From Symsagittifera roscoffensis (Eukaryota; Xenacoelomorpha; Acoela; Convolutidae), in the NCBI RefSeq assembly GCF_963678635.1, contig NC_087068.1:43115649-43179648 (forward strand): a DNA stretch of 64,000 nucleotides, read 5' to 3'. The position numbers and the translations under genes are program-made. Under the pieces are notes generated by a model. That model was not told the origin of the DNA, searched no databases, and saw only the letters and a program-made list of their open reading frames with translations. Below, one piece after another: positions 10,438-23,800 of the stretch (position 1 is its first letter; each line of letters starts with the position of its first letter).

Positions 10438-10703
10438 CTTTTTCGGAATTGTTGTTTTTCGGCACTGTTGAACGCATCCATCAAAAACGATTCTAATTAA
10501 ATTGCTCGTTTTATACTTTGATGCCTGTTAAGATAAACGTGAAAAGTTTACGCGTAGCTATTATCCCGCTTCGCAAAATAGTTTCAAAATCAAATATGGC
10601 AGGCTATTTGGTCTTATTAAATTGACATATGGTTGAAATTTTGACACTTGAAATTTGATACGATCAACCTAAATTTCATAGTTTGTAAGTATGTCATTTG
10701 CAA
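10438..10703 (+). repeat. Tandem block unit 1, right part
   Basis: Continuation of 869-3255 after the retrotransposon. It begins CTTTTTCGGAATTG and TTTTTCGGCACTGTTG, the inverted counterpart of the AACAGTGCCGAA array. It matches 13373-13639. Confidence 0.75.
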
Positions 10704-13639
10704 ATAATCGGAACATTCAGGGCTTCGATTTGATACCAGCAGTCTTTTTTTCTTCCTGATTCATTAAGAGTTGGAAAACAATGCGATATCAACCATTCAG
10801 CGCTTAAACTTTCGAGAAATGTTCTGATTTCTAAGAAAGTGCGAACTATTTAAGCTTGGGGTGGTTTGTAATATTCATTCAGTCTTGACTTTTTAGCTCA
10901 GAATCTTTGAATGAACATTGTTAGGATCAAAAAATTTTTTTAGTGCTATGAGCTCAAACTCAAAAAGATGTTTTACTCGCGATCACTTTTTGTAAAATTA
11001 TAGGGGTTTAAAGTTTGTTAAATTTCCCAATTTGGGATAAAAACGCGCATTATGTTGCGTTTTTTAAGACGCTTAAGTGGTTTAATAATGAATTCCAATT
11101 TAATGTGAATCAAACTACTTGAATGTAACTTTAAGATACAAGACTCTAAAGACTTCCCTATGTAGTTTACATAAGCTTGAGGGGAGTGATCAGAAAAAAA
11201 AACTTTTTCCATTACTGTTTCATTTTTTCAACCATCAAACTTTTAAAATGCCCTAAAGTGCAGTCGGGACGTTCAAGGATTCGCTCTTATATACGAACAG
11301 TCTTATTTTTGTGAAAATTCGGACGTGGAAATTAATTTTTGTTTTAACGTATCAAAAAATTGATTTTCATTTTAACGGTAGCAAAAGTTAACGTTTTAGC
11401 GTAGGTTGACAATGCTAAAAAAATCTACTTTGGAACAATTTTGAATTAAATTCTTCATCGGTTTTCATTTTTTAGTTTGTTTTAAGTACCAACTATGGAC
11501 TCAGACTTCTGCAGACTTTTATTCAGACTTTGAGCTCAGACTATGCAGACTTATGTTCAGACTATGCAGACGTATGTTATGTTCAGATTTTGCAGAAATA
11601 TTTTCAGACTTTGCAGACAGATTTTTAGACTTTGCAGACTTTGACCTGCGTTGCGACTATGAATTTTTGGTTCCAACGCAGATCGTTTTCGTTTTATAAA
11701 ACTTGAGCATAAAACCACGACCTCCCTCGAGCCAGGTTTTATGAGTCTTTGAAAAGCTTAATTTATGCTAGGTATACTTTAATTAGAGCAAACTAGCGTT
11801 AGCGTCAATTAATGACTCATCCTCAAAAATTAACTTTTGCCGACTGGAAGCGCAACAAGGCAAGTTTTCACAAACAGTTTTCTGCTTTCGAGAACAACGG
11901 CCTTGTACAACAATAGTGAATTTCACCTGAGATGTGCAAATTTTGTCAAGTAATTAATCTCGGGATCATTTAAGTGCGTACTGAGTTGGTTCCACTTATA
12001 CTGGGTTGGTTTCAGTTATACAACCCAAAAAGTATTCTTTCAGCAATATTCAGCCAGCGTTTGATCATGATGTTCGAATCTGATGGGTTGAAGTTTGAAT
12101 CAGCGATAAAAAATCTAAGCGTGTTCAATGAAAACAGAAGCTCAATTAACAATTTGATGTTTCAGACCATATAACAAAAAAAAACCCGCTGAGTTTTTCT
12201 TCAATTGTGTTTTGATGTCAATTCTTAGAAGAATGATGTAAGTCATTCATATATAAAAATACGTGTGTTTTAAAATAAACAAATATGACCATTTTGGTAT
12301 ATTTGGTAGCTAAAAAACTCATTTGATTTAAAGCAAGCTTACTCGAGTCTTAAAGCTTTAAAGCAAGCTTACAATAAGTCGAGAAATCTATCACACTGCA
12401 CTTACCAATACACTCATTTTTAGTGGATTCTCTAATTAAGATCTGAAGTTTTTCCATTTCTCACCTAAACTGATTCTAAAATCTGAGGTTTGTTATTTGA
12501 AATCTTACATGAAAATATTAAAAATTTCAGATCTGAAGGTTGGATCAAAAATAACCCATTCACAAAATCTCCAGGCGTTATTTTAACATTTCACAACCCG
12601 TTTTAGATCTGAAAAATATCACTTCAGTACTGAAGTAGAACAATGACTAGGTTCGGGCATGTCGGGAAGACTTATCGATAAAAAAAAACACAAAACCGAA
12701 TTAAAACATTTCACACATTTTTTTTCAAACGTTTGATAGGGAAATCGGAACACCCACAACTATGTCATGATGCGAGAAGTCCTGTTTAGACTTTTGAAAC
12801 CTGTATGTTTTAGCTCAAAATCTTTGTTTGGTTCGTGCATGGCACAACTTGACCGAACCCTAAGTTAGACCCAGCTATGTTCTTTTCTGATAAGTTTCAA
12901 TTTCGACCACGGATTATTCTTTTCGAAAATAAGGAAGTTGGTTTTTTTTTCATTGAGACCAATGTTCTAAAAGCTTACTTATTTTGAGCTCGCTACCTAG
13001 ATCTTCGAGGGACCGGCCGTCACGCCCAACACTATTTTAACCTGACGATCTGGGGCAGTACAACAGTGCGGAGCAGTACAACAGTGCCGAAGTACAACAG
13101 TGGCGAAAAAAATTAGTTCAACAGTGCCGAAAACGAAAACTTTTTCAACAGTGCCAAAATTAGAACAAAATTGAACCTGTTAATTGCGGCAAACAAAAAT
13201 CAATTGACGATCAATTACATATTTAAGTGACACTTCGTTTTGGCGAAAAATATGCTTTTATTTGCAGTTGCAGATATTTTGGCTCTAAAATTGAAGTTAT
13301 TTTCTTTGTTAATTAGCGTCAGTTTTTTAAGCTCTCTAAAAAATGCGGCTAAATTCTTCTGAAAATTTTCCGACTTTTTCGGAATTGTTGTTTTTCGGCA
13401 CTGTTGAACGCATCCATCAAAAACGATTCTAATGAAATTGCTCGTTTTATAATTTGATGCCTGTTAAGAATAACGTGAAAATTTTACGCGTAGGTATTCT
13501 CCCGCTTTGCAAAATAGTTTCAAAATCAAATATGGCAGGCTATTTGGTCTTATTAAATTGACATATGGTTGAAATTTTGACACTTGAAATTTGATACGAT
13601 CAACCTAAATTTCATAGTTTGTTAGTATGTCATTTGCAA
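10704..13639 (+). repeat. Tandem block unit 2
   Basis: About 2.94 kb, matching unit 1. It carries extra sequence that unit 1 lacks: a CAGACT minisatellite (11495-11727) and a segment near 12468-12547. It lacks retrotransposon A, so the insertion probably came after the duplication. No gene is recognised; short open frames in it (for example 11974-12174) are not supported by anything. Confidence 0.8.
11495..11727 (+). repeat. CAGACT minisatellite inserted in unit 2 only
   Basis: Repeated TTCAGACT/TGCAGACT words with TTTGCAGAC variants run from about 11500 to 11650, followed by a short unique tail. In unit 1 the flanks (AAGTACCAAC and CGAGCCAGG) are only a few bases apart near 1690. Confidence 0.7.
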
Positions 13640-14245
13640 ATAATCGGAACATTCAGGGCTTCGATTTGATACCAGCAGTCTTGTTTTCTTCCTGATTCAT
13701 TAAGAGTTGGAAAACAATGCGATATCAACCATTCAGCGCTTAAACTTTCGAGAAATGTTCTGATTTCTAAGAAAGTGCGAACTATTTAAGCTTGGGGTGG
13801 TTTGTAATATTCATTCAGTCTTGACTTTTTAGCTCAGAATCTTTGAATGAACATTGTTAGGATCAAAAAATTTTTTTAGTGCTATGAGCTCAAACTCAAA
13901 AAAATGTTTTACTCGCGATCACTTTTTGTAAAATTATAGGGGTTTAAAGTTTGTTAAATTTCCCAATTTGGGATAAAAACGCGCATTATGTTGCGTTTTT
14001 TAAGACGCTTAAGTGGTTTAATAATGAATTCCAATTTAATGTGAATCAAACTACTTGAATGTAACTTTAAGATACAAGACTCTAAAGACTTCCCTATGTA
14101 GTTTACATAAGCTTGAGGGGAGTGATCAGAAAAAAAAAACGTTTTTCCATTACTGTTTCATTTTTTCAACCATCAAACTTTTAAAATGGCCTTCAAGTGC
14201 AGTCGGGACGTTCAAGATTTCTCTCTGATATACAAACAGTCTTGA
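13640..14245 (+). repeat. Tandem block unit 3, partial
   Basis: Nearly identical to 10704-11310 over about 550 bp, then diverging after the family-H-like motif GTGCAGTCGGGACG. Inverted TTCGGCA motifs follow at 14268-14312. Confidence 0.75.
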
Positions 14246-14521
14246 ATTTATTCTGAATGTTTCACGCTTTTTTCGGCAGTGTTGTACCTTGGCATGTTGT
14301 ACTTCGGCACAGGATTTTTAGCCTTATTATTTTGACATACGGCTGAAATTTTGACATTTGAAAATTGATATGATTAGCCCAAATTTCACAATTTGTCAGT
14401 GCGTCACATACAATAATCGAAACATTTTGGCTTGCTGCATGACAAGGAGACAGGTCTGATCTAAACAGTAAGCTTAATAACGATCCAAACAAACAAAATG
14501 AAAGCCTTTTGGCGGTCAATG

Positions 14522-14778
14522 ATTATTGTTCCGACTTTCTGCGAATTATTTATGGATGACGATTTATCCCCCGTTATCCCGCAGAACAAAATGGTTCCAA
14601 ATTGAATTGAGTTTAGCTTATTGTTCGTATTAGTTTCGTACGACTCAAAGTTTTACACATTGATTTTGTCCAAAATGTATAGATTTTCAAAATTTTCTTT
14701 TCCCAAAAACTCTTCGATATAAATTAAGGAACAGTTGAAACATTCAGGGCTTTGCCCTGATATACGAGCAGTCTTGTT
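14522..14778 (+). repeat. Family H, short copy with both ends
   Basis: It starts ATTGTTCCGACTTTC and ends with the 3' signature containing the perfect hairpin CAGGGCTTTGCCCTG followed by ATATACGAGCAGTCTTG. At about 257 bp it is much shorter than the 55868 copy, as if internally deleted. A further 3' motif lies at about 14967-14998. Confidence 0.6.
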
Positions 14779-14998
14779 TGTTTCACAACTTGCTCGCCCT
14801 TAAATCAAACCAAATCAAGACTAACTGCTGTAACAAATAGTGACTCAAAATTCGGCTAATAATTTTCTTCTAATTAGCTTCTTTGCTCCTTCCGTGTTTG
14901 TTTCGCTGTCTCTCATAATTATCTATTAAGTTCAAGGTCTGGATCATACCGGTCTCCTTGTCATTCACCCAGGGCTTTGCCGTGATACAAGCAGTCAT

Positions 14999-17493
14999 CT
15001 GTTTAGATACGTATTCGTGATGCGATGCTCCGTTTAAAAATTCTTTTCAAACTATCATCATAGCTTATTATAACTGGAAGAAAAAACGAGAAGGTAAGTC
15101 GGACATACCCAACTAAAGTGGTTTTATTTGTGAATTATATATGATCAAGAAACATTTTCTGACTAGCTTTTTTTAAATGGCAGGAACTGAGGATAATATC
15201 AAAGGCTTACGGCCCGCGTCGCTATACCTGGCGAGCTTTTCAGATTCGTTTTTATTGGTATATCTGCCAGAGCAGGCTAAGACATACGACAGAGCTTTGC
15301 AAAATAACTCCAAACATGCACTGCTAAACATTTTGGATCTCTTTAACCATTCCCCCTCTTTTGCAAAATTGGGGGGATTCATTGCTAGGTTTAAAATTCT
15401 GATATGCTTAACCTTTGAATTACTTCTTTATAGGGGTGGCAGTTCGTTACAGGGTACCGTAGGGGGAAATAGCTAAAGAGATCCGTTGTTTGAGCACTAA
15501 TTGCGGTACACGAGTTTCAAAATTTCAACCAGGTCAGTGAAATAATAATCACTGCCTGATTCTCACTGTAATTTCTCCATTTACCGACATTTCAAAAACA
15601 TTTTTTGATGTTTTTTCCGATAGATATCCTTCTGTCTTTTGCCTTAAAAATGGTGAAAAAAGAAAGATGCGTACGTGGAGGGCTCGTTCAGTTTCAACAA
15701 TAGTGCTTTTCGTACTCATTCTGTGATAGAAAGAAGAAGCTTATCATTATGATACTTTTGTAAACAAAAAATCTCATTTTAGTTTGCGTCGAGAAACTTG
15801 AATCATTCGAGTCAAAAAAATGAAGATGATACAAGTTATTTCAAAAAATGAGATTAAGCTATTTGAAAGGTTTGCCAAATTGATTATGTTATAAGGCTAT
15901 AAAGCCTTACTGCTGCTACTGTTCACCTTCAAAACGAGACACAATGATTCATATTTAAAACCATGCAACTTTTAGATGGATTGAAACTTCTATAACTTTC
16001 TTGCCTTTCGCTCAAACATTGTATCGTTGTTGCCAGTTTTTTTCTAACTATATTACTCTATTTAAAGTAAATGCCAAAATGTTAGCAATATCTTTTTTTG
16101 GTCAACGAATCTGTACTATGTTAATTAGCCAAAAACTGCTTATTTTGATGTCGAATTTTGGTTTCCCAAGAAATTCAGCTAGTAAAAACACTTTCCAAAA
16201 AAACTAACTAAAAAAACATACGTTTATGACTGAAGGATCGGTGATCCTAATTCACTTTTGGCGAACTGAGAACTCAATTAAGACGTTCACCTTGGCATTT
16301 GCATGCAGTGACGTGAAAGTTGATGAGTTGTACGTACTATTAAGGTTTTTCGGTCATCAAGATTAGTCGGAAAGTGAACAAACAATCAAGTCCAAAGTTT
16401 TTCGATCTTTAAATAATGAGTCCCTTGTGTGCTGAAAAACCTAAGTCGAGATAGGTTGGTCTACCCGCCTTCCCAACCGTAACAAAAGAGGCTAAGTTTT
16501 TGAAACTCATAGGGCGGATACTAGTGATGATTTGACCCAGGTAAATAAAATCCGTACCCGTCGGACACCCTTGGCCCAAAAATCACGGTGACAAAAATGC
16601 AAACGACTCAGCTAAGATTCGGTAACTAGCGGTTGGAATGGCATCAACACTTAGTTTGTTGTAGAACTTGTTGAGGAAAGCTTAAGTTTAGAACGTCAGA
16701 CCCCCTGAAACCCCTCTTTCAATGTTATGCTTTAAGTAAATAGTCCCCAACTTGACTTTTGGAAGTATTTTTTTTTGGCCCAGTGAAAACAAGGACCCAA
16801 AAGGTTGGGATATGATAATTAGTGATAAGTTACATCATGTATTTTTGTTTGGGACAAACCCATCGGTTGGACCTGAAGATAGTAGCACTCATGCAAAATC
16901 ACTCCTCAGACCGGAAATAACCAGTTTCCGCAAAAACAATCAGCGAAAGCGTACGTGTTGTATGACGGCAAAAAACACTAGATGTGAACTCAAAAACCGT
17001 CTCTAATGAAAAAAGAGCTTTCGACAATTCCTACGGGAAACCCATGGGATTTTAATCCTAAATAAGAAAGATTGACCCTGGCGACTCCATTTTGAATTTA
17101 AATGTCCTAAAGACGTTTTGACACAAATTCGCATAGAAATTCCTAGGATTAACGCCGGACATAAGCCTACTTGCCAGCCCTAACCCTTGAAAACTGAAGC
17201 TCAAATGGGAGCTTTTGAAGAAATGGGATCTTTCGAAGCTTAAATTGCGGTGTCTACATCTGAAACGGACCTCTCCTAGTCCCAGGAGGCCAGAACGCTG
17301 ACGGTCCATGAGAAGTTTCTTAGGTAAACATACCTTAATTTGGAGGTGCACTTGGACATTATAATTGCACAACTCAATTAGAACTACGGAGAGAACAACT
17401 GAGAAAGCCAAGAGGAATAGTTGATCAGTAGATTTAAATGGCTCACTTGATTTGAACCGAAGTTTAGAACTGGGTGGACTTAGTTGAACTGTA
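14999..17493. other. Intergenic, no gene recognised
   Basis: AT-rich sequence with only short open frames on both strands (none over 160 codons) and no recognisable domain. The segment 15319-15480 has inverted ends (ACTGCTAAAC..TTGGATCTCTTTAACCATT against AAATAGCTAAAGAGATCC) and resembles 48885-48985, so it is probably a small mobile fragment. Confidence 0.5.
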
Positions 17494-18313
17494 GCCAAAC
17501 CTACAAACAAAAAAGTTAAAGCCACCGCCACTCAACGTTTTTTTGTTCATATTTTGATGAAGGTCAAAATTGGACCAAGCTGCCATTTGCGTAAAAACAA
17601 TCTCAGTGAGAACGCATGAACAGATTTGAACAACAATTTCTAACCTGCAAATTGCCATGTTAATTATATTTAGATAATTGTTCCGCCCATTTCAAATTGG
17701 GAAGGAACGTTGAGTTCGGGTGTGTTCTAGTTTGGGTTTTTTTTTTCGTTTTCTACGCAAAATCGGAAATGTGAATTAATTATCGGATTGGATCAAAAAT
17801 ATATATATATTTTACGCTCTTCAACTAGTGATTCGGACATCCTTAAACTTTTTAAGAACTTGTCTCAGTATCGAGAAAAACCGATTTGAAATTCTTGATT
17901 TTCAATCATAATTCGAGAAACTAAATCAAGGGATTGGGCTTACAACCGATTATTTTAATATTTCAAATTAATCTGAAAAGTTTTTTCTCATGTAAACTTA
18001 GAAGTTAGTTGTGTAGCGGTTTTCTGGAATCAAAATATCAAAAAATTGGGAAAAAAAAATTTGAAAACTTTTTCGATTGTCTTGTTTCGTTTTTTTTTCT
18101 AACGTTTTTCAAGTTTTTTTTTGTCCAAGTTGCTTATTTTGCTACGGCTATCGAATTTACCTCAGCTCTAGTTTTTGGTTCAACTCCAGTTACACCACAT
18201 AGAAAAAACTACACTAATTATCGAAAAAAAAAGAACTTTTTTGTTGTTTTTTGTAGAACACTTTGTGCTACTTGCACAGTAACTGGCTGTCCTGGTTACA
18301 TATAGCAAACAGA
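17494..18313 (+). repeat. Long direct repeat, copy 1 (0.82 kb)
   Basis: Matches 18754-19572 along its whole length, with scattered differences. It starts near CAAACAAAAAAGTTAAAGCC and ends at ATATAGCAAACAGA. It contains no convincing gene and the ends are not LTR-like. Confidence 0.8.
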
Positions 18314-18753
18314 GTTTATAGCTGTTAGCTCATTAGGGGCATAGTAAATTACTTTGTTTTTCGCTGCATTTGAAAGTTTTTTTTTTACTTATTGTGCTCA
18401 CAATTTGCTGAACTAGCTAGAAGGCAAGAGCAGAGCCGAAAAGAGAACAACTCAAGTTGGAATTTGCTTAACCTTTTGATGGGCCGACTTAATTTGACTA
18501 CTAATATAAGCTTATCGGGACTGTAGATAATTTTTTGCCTTAGGCCCCCCGCAAAATCACGTTATAAGGGGAGAAACTCTGCGGACGTTGAGTAGAGTGA
18601 AGCATGTTTAGAGGAGACGTCTTGCCGAATATCTACATCGAACGATGAAATGGCTCAGAGTCACCAAAATTGCAAACAATTTGGCACTAACTATCGAGAA
18701 AAATGATAAGTCAAAGAGGATTTGCCGATTCGTATATTTTGGTTTTTTTTGCC
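18314..18753. other. Spacer between the two direct repeats
   Basis: 440 bp of non-repeated sequence with no ORF of interest. Confidence 0.5.
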
Positions 18754-19572
18754 GCCAAGCCCACAAACAAAAAAGTTAAAGCCAACGCCACTCAAAGTTT
18801 TTTGTTCAATACGGTGTCATATTTTGATGAGGCTCAGAATTGGACGAAGCTGCCATTTGCGATAAAACAACATCAGTGAAAACGCATGAACAGATTTGAA
18901 CAACATTTTCTAACCTGCAAATTGCCATGTTATTTATATTTAGATAATTGTTCCGACCATTTCGAAATGGGGAGGAACGTTGAGTTCGGGTGTGTTTTAG
19001 TTTAGGTTTTTTTCGTTTTATACGCAAAGTTGGGAATCTCAATTAATTATCTGATGGGGTCAAAAATATATATTTTTTACGCTATTCTGCGCGTGATTCG
19101 GACATCCTTAAATTTTTTAAGAACTTAACCCAGAATCGAGAAAAACAGATTTAAAATTCTTGATTTTCAGTCATAATTCGAGCAAATAAATCGAGCGAGC
19201 GGGCTTAAAACCGATTATTTTAATATCTCAAATTAATCCGAAAAAAATTTTTATATTGTAAATTTAGTTTTATAGCGGCTTTTTGGAATCAAAATATCAA
19301 AAAATGGAAAAAAAATTTGAAAAGTTTTTGAATGTCTTGTTTCGTTTTTTTTCTAAACAATTTTCTACTAATTTTTTTGTCCAATTTGCTTATTTTACTA
19401 TGGCTATCGAAATTGCCTAAGCTCTAGTTTTTGGTTCAGATCCTTTTACACCACATAGAAAAAACGACACTAATTGTAGAAAAAAAAATAACTTTTTTGT
19501 TGTATTTTTTTGTAGAACCTTTTGTGCAACTTGCACAGTAACTGGCTGTCCTTGTTAGATATAGCAAACAGA
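18754..19572 (+). repeat. Long direct repeat, copy 2 (0.82 kb)
   Basis: Second copy of 17494-18313, with many substitutions and small indels, so the duplication is older than that of units 1-3. Confidence 0.8.
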
Positions 19573-20387
19573 AGAGGGTGGGAAATCGGGAAGAAAAAGC
19601 TAAAATGGATAAACATTTGCGCGGGTTTTTATGATGATCATAAATGCGGATATATGCGGTAATATACGCCGGATTTTATTGACAGGCCTGCGACTGAATC
19701 TGGAGAATGATCGGTTGTAGCGAATCAAAATCCTCCTAATCACTTTTTCATCATTATTAGTTTATGGTAACTTCCAAGTAACTTTTTTCTCTGTGGAAAC
19801 ATTTTATTGGCCTCGTGTTTAACAAGCAGAAACGTCAATTTTTGACTTAGCAGCTAACTTTCAAAAAGCTACACCATATATTTAGCGCGAGTAAAAACGC
19901 ACGTGTATGTGCAGCGTCGTTTTAAAATGACGGCGGTCGATTTGATACAGCTATAGAGCTATAGAGGCTTGTTGGTGCTGTTGATTTGTGATTTCTTTGT
20001 TTGAATCAGCTGCTACAAGCCAGCACCACGTGAACAGTCGCGAAAACCTGGCGGGATATTCGGACGGCGATCAAAACAAACAAGATACCAAGCCACCATT
20101 GAACATCCAAGTCTCCTGGTTTTCCAATTAACAGGAAAACGATCGCCCAAACTTAATCTAATTTGACTGGGTGAACAAGTTTTCAAAGCAATTATGAGAG
20201 GGGCGATTTTGAACTCTTAGGTAATCAAAATATCCCTTTATTATCTGACGAAGTTTGACGTTTAGACTAACTAGACGTCGATTTGAGGTTACTGGGCTGT
20301 AAATAAAGCTGAATTTTCATTTACCACGTGTGAAATAAGCATAAATTACAAATCGAAAACAAACAACTACTGATTTGACCGTAAGTT
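19573..20387. other. Upstream region of the AGBL4-like gene
   Basis: No ORF or repeat is recognised. It would hold the promoter and 5' UTR of the gene starting at 20388. I see no convincing TATA box or initiator. Confidence 0.4.
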
Positions 20388-20865
20388 ATGAGCGCCTCTT
20401 CGAATTCCTCCAAACCCGGGTCCAGGCCACCCACGAACCCGAAGCCAACAGCAACAAACCAGCAGAGTCGTGGCGACAGTGCTTCGGAACCACATGCTCC
20501 TCCGCCGCCGAATCCGAACACCAGCGGTAGCAGAACGAAAAGCCGAAACCCGAGCTCGCTAAATAACGAAGACTCAACTGGCAGTGGTTCGGAAGACGGG
20601 GTCGGCAACAATGGGGACGAGCCAGTTGTCGGCAATGTGAACAAATTCTGCGCCGTGCCGCCGGGATACTCGAACAAACCGAAACGAGGACATTTGATAT
20701 TCGACGCTTGTTTCGAAAGTGGGAATATAGGAAGGGTGGATTATATTTCGGACTTCGAGTACGATTTGTTCATTCGGCCGGACACCTGTAACCCCAAATT
20801 CAGAGTGTGGTTCAACTTCACTGTGGAAAATACAGTAGAAGGACAACGGGTCATCTTTAATCTAG
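20388..20865 (+). CDS. AGBL4: AGBL4 exon 1
   Basis: Start codon, disordered tail and the first part of the N-domain up to RVIFNL. The donor is GTCAGA at 20866 and the intron phase is 1. The joined codon gives Val, as in vertebrate CCP6 (FN-I/L-V-NFSK). Confidence 0.93.
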
Positions 20866-23800
20866 GTCAGAAATAATCGAAATTGGTTTATTTCTGTTGA
20901 ATTTCTGTTATTTTCAATTTTTCTGAAACTGAAGTTGAAATATACTATTTAGAAATTTAGCTCTTTTCCTCTCCCCCCCCCCACCCCCATTCATTTGAAG
21001 TTGAATTGTAAAAAAAACTATTTTAAAAATGTCATAATGCAATAAAACAACACGTAATAGAATAACACGTAAAACAACCTAGAATAACCCGTAAAACAAC
21101 AATGAATTATGAAAGGAGAAATTTTATATGTGGAAGATTGGAAAAAAGCTAATAATTTAGCCTCTAAATTGATTCGAACAATATTTTATTTGGTTCAAAA
21201 AGTAACTAAGCCCTTTTGTAATTTTACGAGGGGGATGGGAAACAGGAAAAATGCCTTTTTTGTTGCATTTTAGTGAACTTCAGCAAGACGAAGTCGCTGT
21301 ACAGGGAGGGTATGACGCCCTGTGTGAAGAGCAGCAGCAGGCCCAAGTGGCAGAGACTTCCGACCAAGAATGTCTACTATTACAAGTGTCCCGACCACCA
21401 CAAGAACTACGTCATGTCCTTTGCATTCTGCTTCGACAGGTATATCAATGTCAAATATCTTCTGACGTCCCCCATCCATTGCCTGTAATGATTATTTTTA
21501 ATTTTTAATTTTTTCCTTCCCCCACCTGCACATGTTTTCACTAGTAAAATTTAGTAACCACAATTTGTATTTATAAGTAAAAGATTTTTTTCCATTGTTT
21601 GTTGTTATGAAAATTGGCATGCGGTATGATTTGGCCAAAGTATAAATATTTTTGGTCTTCATAATTAACCTTGCAAAACCACAAGTTACAATATAAATTT
21701 AATGCTCATTCGAATTGGGGGAAAGGAAAAGCCAAAAATCTTTATTGCTGCATTTTTTAAAAATATTTTATGCGCAAAACATTGGTCCAAAGATTGAATT
21801 TCAAAAAATTACCATCCTTGAATAATTCTAGCCAAATCTGAGCCAAAAATAATTCAACTTCGATAATATTAATATAATGTTTGTTCATTTTAACAGAAGT
21901 TTGGCTAGTCTCCATGCATATTATGGTGAAAATTGTAATGCCTTGGTTATTCAAGGGTATTGAACAACCAGCTAGAGTCTTTGTCAATTGTTTCTGTCAC
22001 TTTCTGGAAAAAACCGTCATTTTTTTGCTTTATGGAAAAGTTGTATGCATACAGGAAAAAATGTTGATGAAAAACTTTTCATGCATATTTCTGTTCTTGA
22101 AGAAAATGATGCAAACTGTATGACCAACCTTTTTCCATATATGGAAATTGTATGATAAGCATTTTTGGTCATCCCGGGAAATTACATCTTTTTTTTTCTT
22201 TTCTTTTCTTTCTGGTCATCCCGGCTCTGTTTTTTTCTACCCCCTCCCCCGCCACCTGCAAATTTTTCAAGCTAAATTTTTGTTCGCATTTTGCAATTGT
22301 TATGAAAAGTGACATACGGACTAAATAGGCCATGACAGAGATATTTGGTCTTCATAATTAACCTTGTAAAACGACTGGTTACACCATAAAATTGAGGATC
22401 GTCTGAATTTTTCAGTTAAATAAGGTTACTATTATGCAGATTAAATTTTGGCAACGTTTTGCAGACAGAACTCAAGCCAAATTCAAAGACTGAATTCGTT
22501 TTTTGCTTTCAAAGTTTTATAACGTTTTATTATAGTGTTTTATAGCTCTTTATAGGTCTTTTCAGGTCAGTTATTGGTACGGCAAATCAGATGGAAATCG
22601 AACGTCCAATTAAATTTCATTTTTTTCACATGAATTTCATATTCATTAAAAGTCGAGAAAGTCGAGAGAGCTGAAACGTTAATTCGAACATGGCCGATAA
22701 CCAAGTTGAGAGCAGTCGAAACATGGTTCGGTTGCTATTGAAACAAAATAGGCCAAGCACAGTCGAAAATGAGTGGAAAGCAGTCGAAACATAAGCCGAT
22801 CTCAGCCTTAAATTGGATCTAACACAGTCGCCCGTTTCGACTGAGCTCGATCTATGTTTCGCCCCTTTCGACCTTCTCGATTAAAAACTACTTATATTGT
22901 CTGGCAGAGCCAGACTCTGTTGTAAACCCTTTTTTTTCTATGTTAAAATTTAAACATTTTTCTAGACTACTGTTGTATTGTGTGTGCATTTGTTTTAGAC
23001 AGAAGGACACTTATCAGTTCGCGTACTGTTTCCCCTACACTTACACTAGACTGCAGGCACACCTGGATGCGATAGAGAAGAAGAAGTACTCCTATGTGAA
23101 GAGGGAGAGTCTCACCAGCACAGTGCAACAGAGGAGACTGGATCTACTCACAATCACCAACGAGGAGAACTTGGATCCGGGCAAGCGACAGAAGGTATGA
23201 GAATTATTCAATAGAGTGCTGTAAATTTAATGTCCGCTGCATATAAAATTTGAAGTCATTATAAATGTGGTACGAAAAAAGAAAGACTTTGAAAAGTGAA
23301 GTTGAACCCAAAGAAAGAGACAGGTGCACGTGCAGCTAAAGCTCACTAAAACTAATAACAAAATTAGTGAACATTGTATCAGAAAGTTGAAGTGTAGATA
23401 ATGCCCGAGTCGAGCGACCTAGAAAAACTTCTTGAAGAAGAACTTGAATCCAGACAAGAGTCAGAAGGTACGGTATACACACCTGATACCTATTAGCACC
23501 TGGTTCATTATTGATCGCAAATAACCGGGCTCCAAATAGACCCCACAGATTTAGAGAACAAAGAAGGGGTTTGAGGTAACTCAAGGGTACTCAAGGCAAA
23601 AAGTTAAGAAACTGCAACCAATTAAACTTAGAAAAGGTAGAAAAAACTAATGAAAAAACTTCATAAAAGTACATTTGATAAAATGTTACTTTGTTGTAGC
23701 TAATTCTAAGTTAAAACTATAAAAAGAATATGGAATTAAGATGAATTAGTCGGTAAGTTAAAACATTAAAACAATGAGAGATCATTCTCTCCGCCGGAGA

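Noticed and set aside
15177-15476. 99-codon frame starting MAGTEDNIKG
   Set aside because: Overlaps a small inverted-end repeat fragment and an antisense frame of similar length; no homology recognised.
17058-17531. 157-codon open frame on the minus strand
   Set aside because: It runs into the start of a repeated segment and has no recognisable domain; the second repeat copy does not preserve it.
17494-19572. LTR retrotransposon with 0.82-kb LTRs
   Set aside because: Ends are not TG...CA, no PBS or PPT, and no target duplication was seen.
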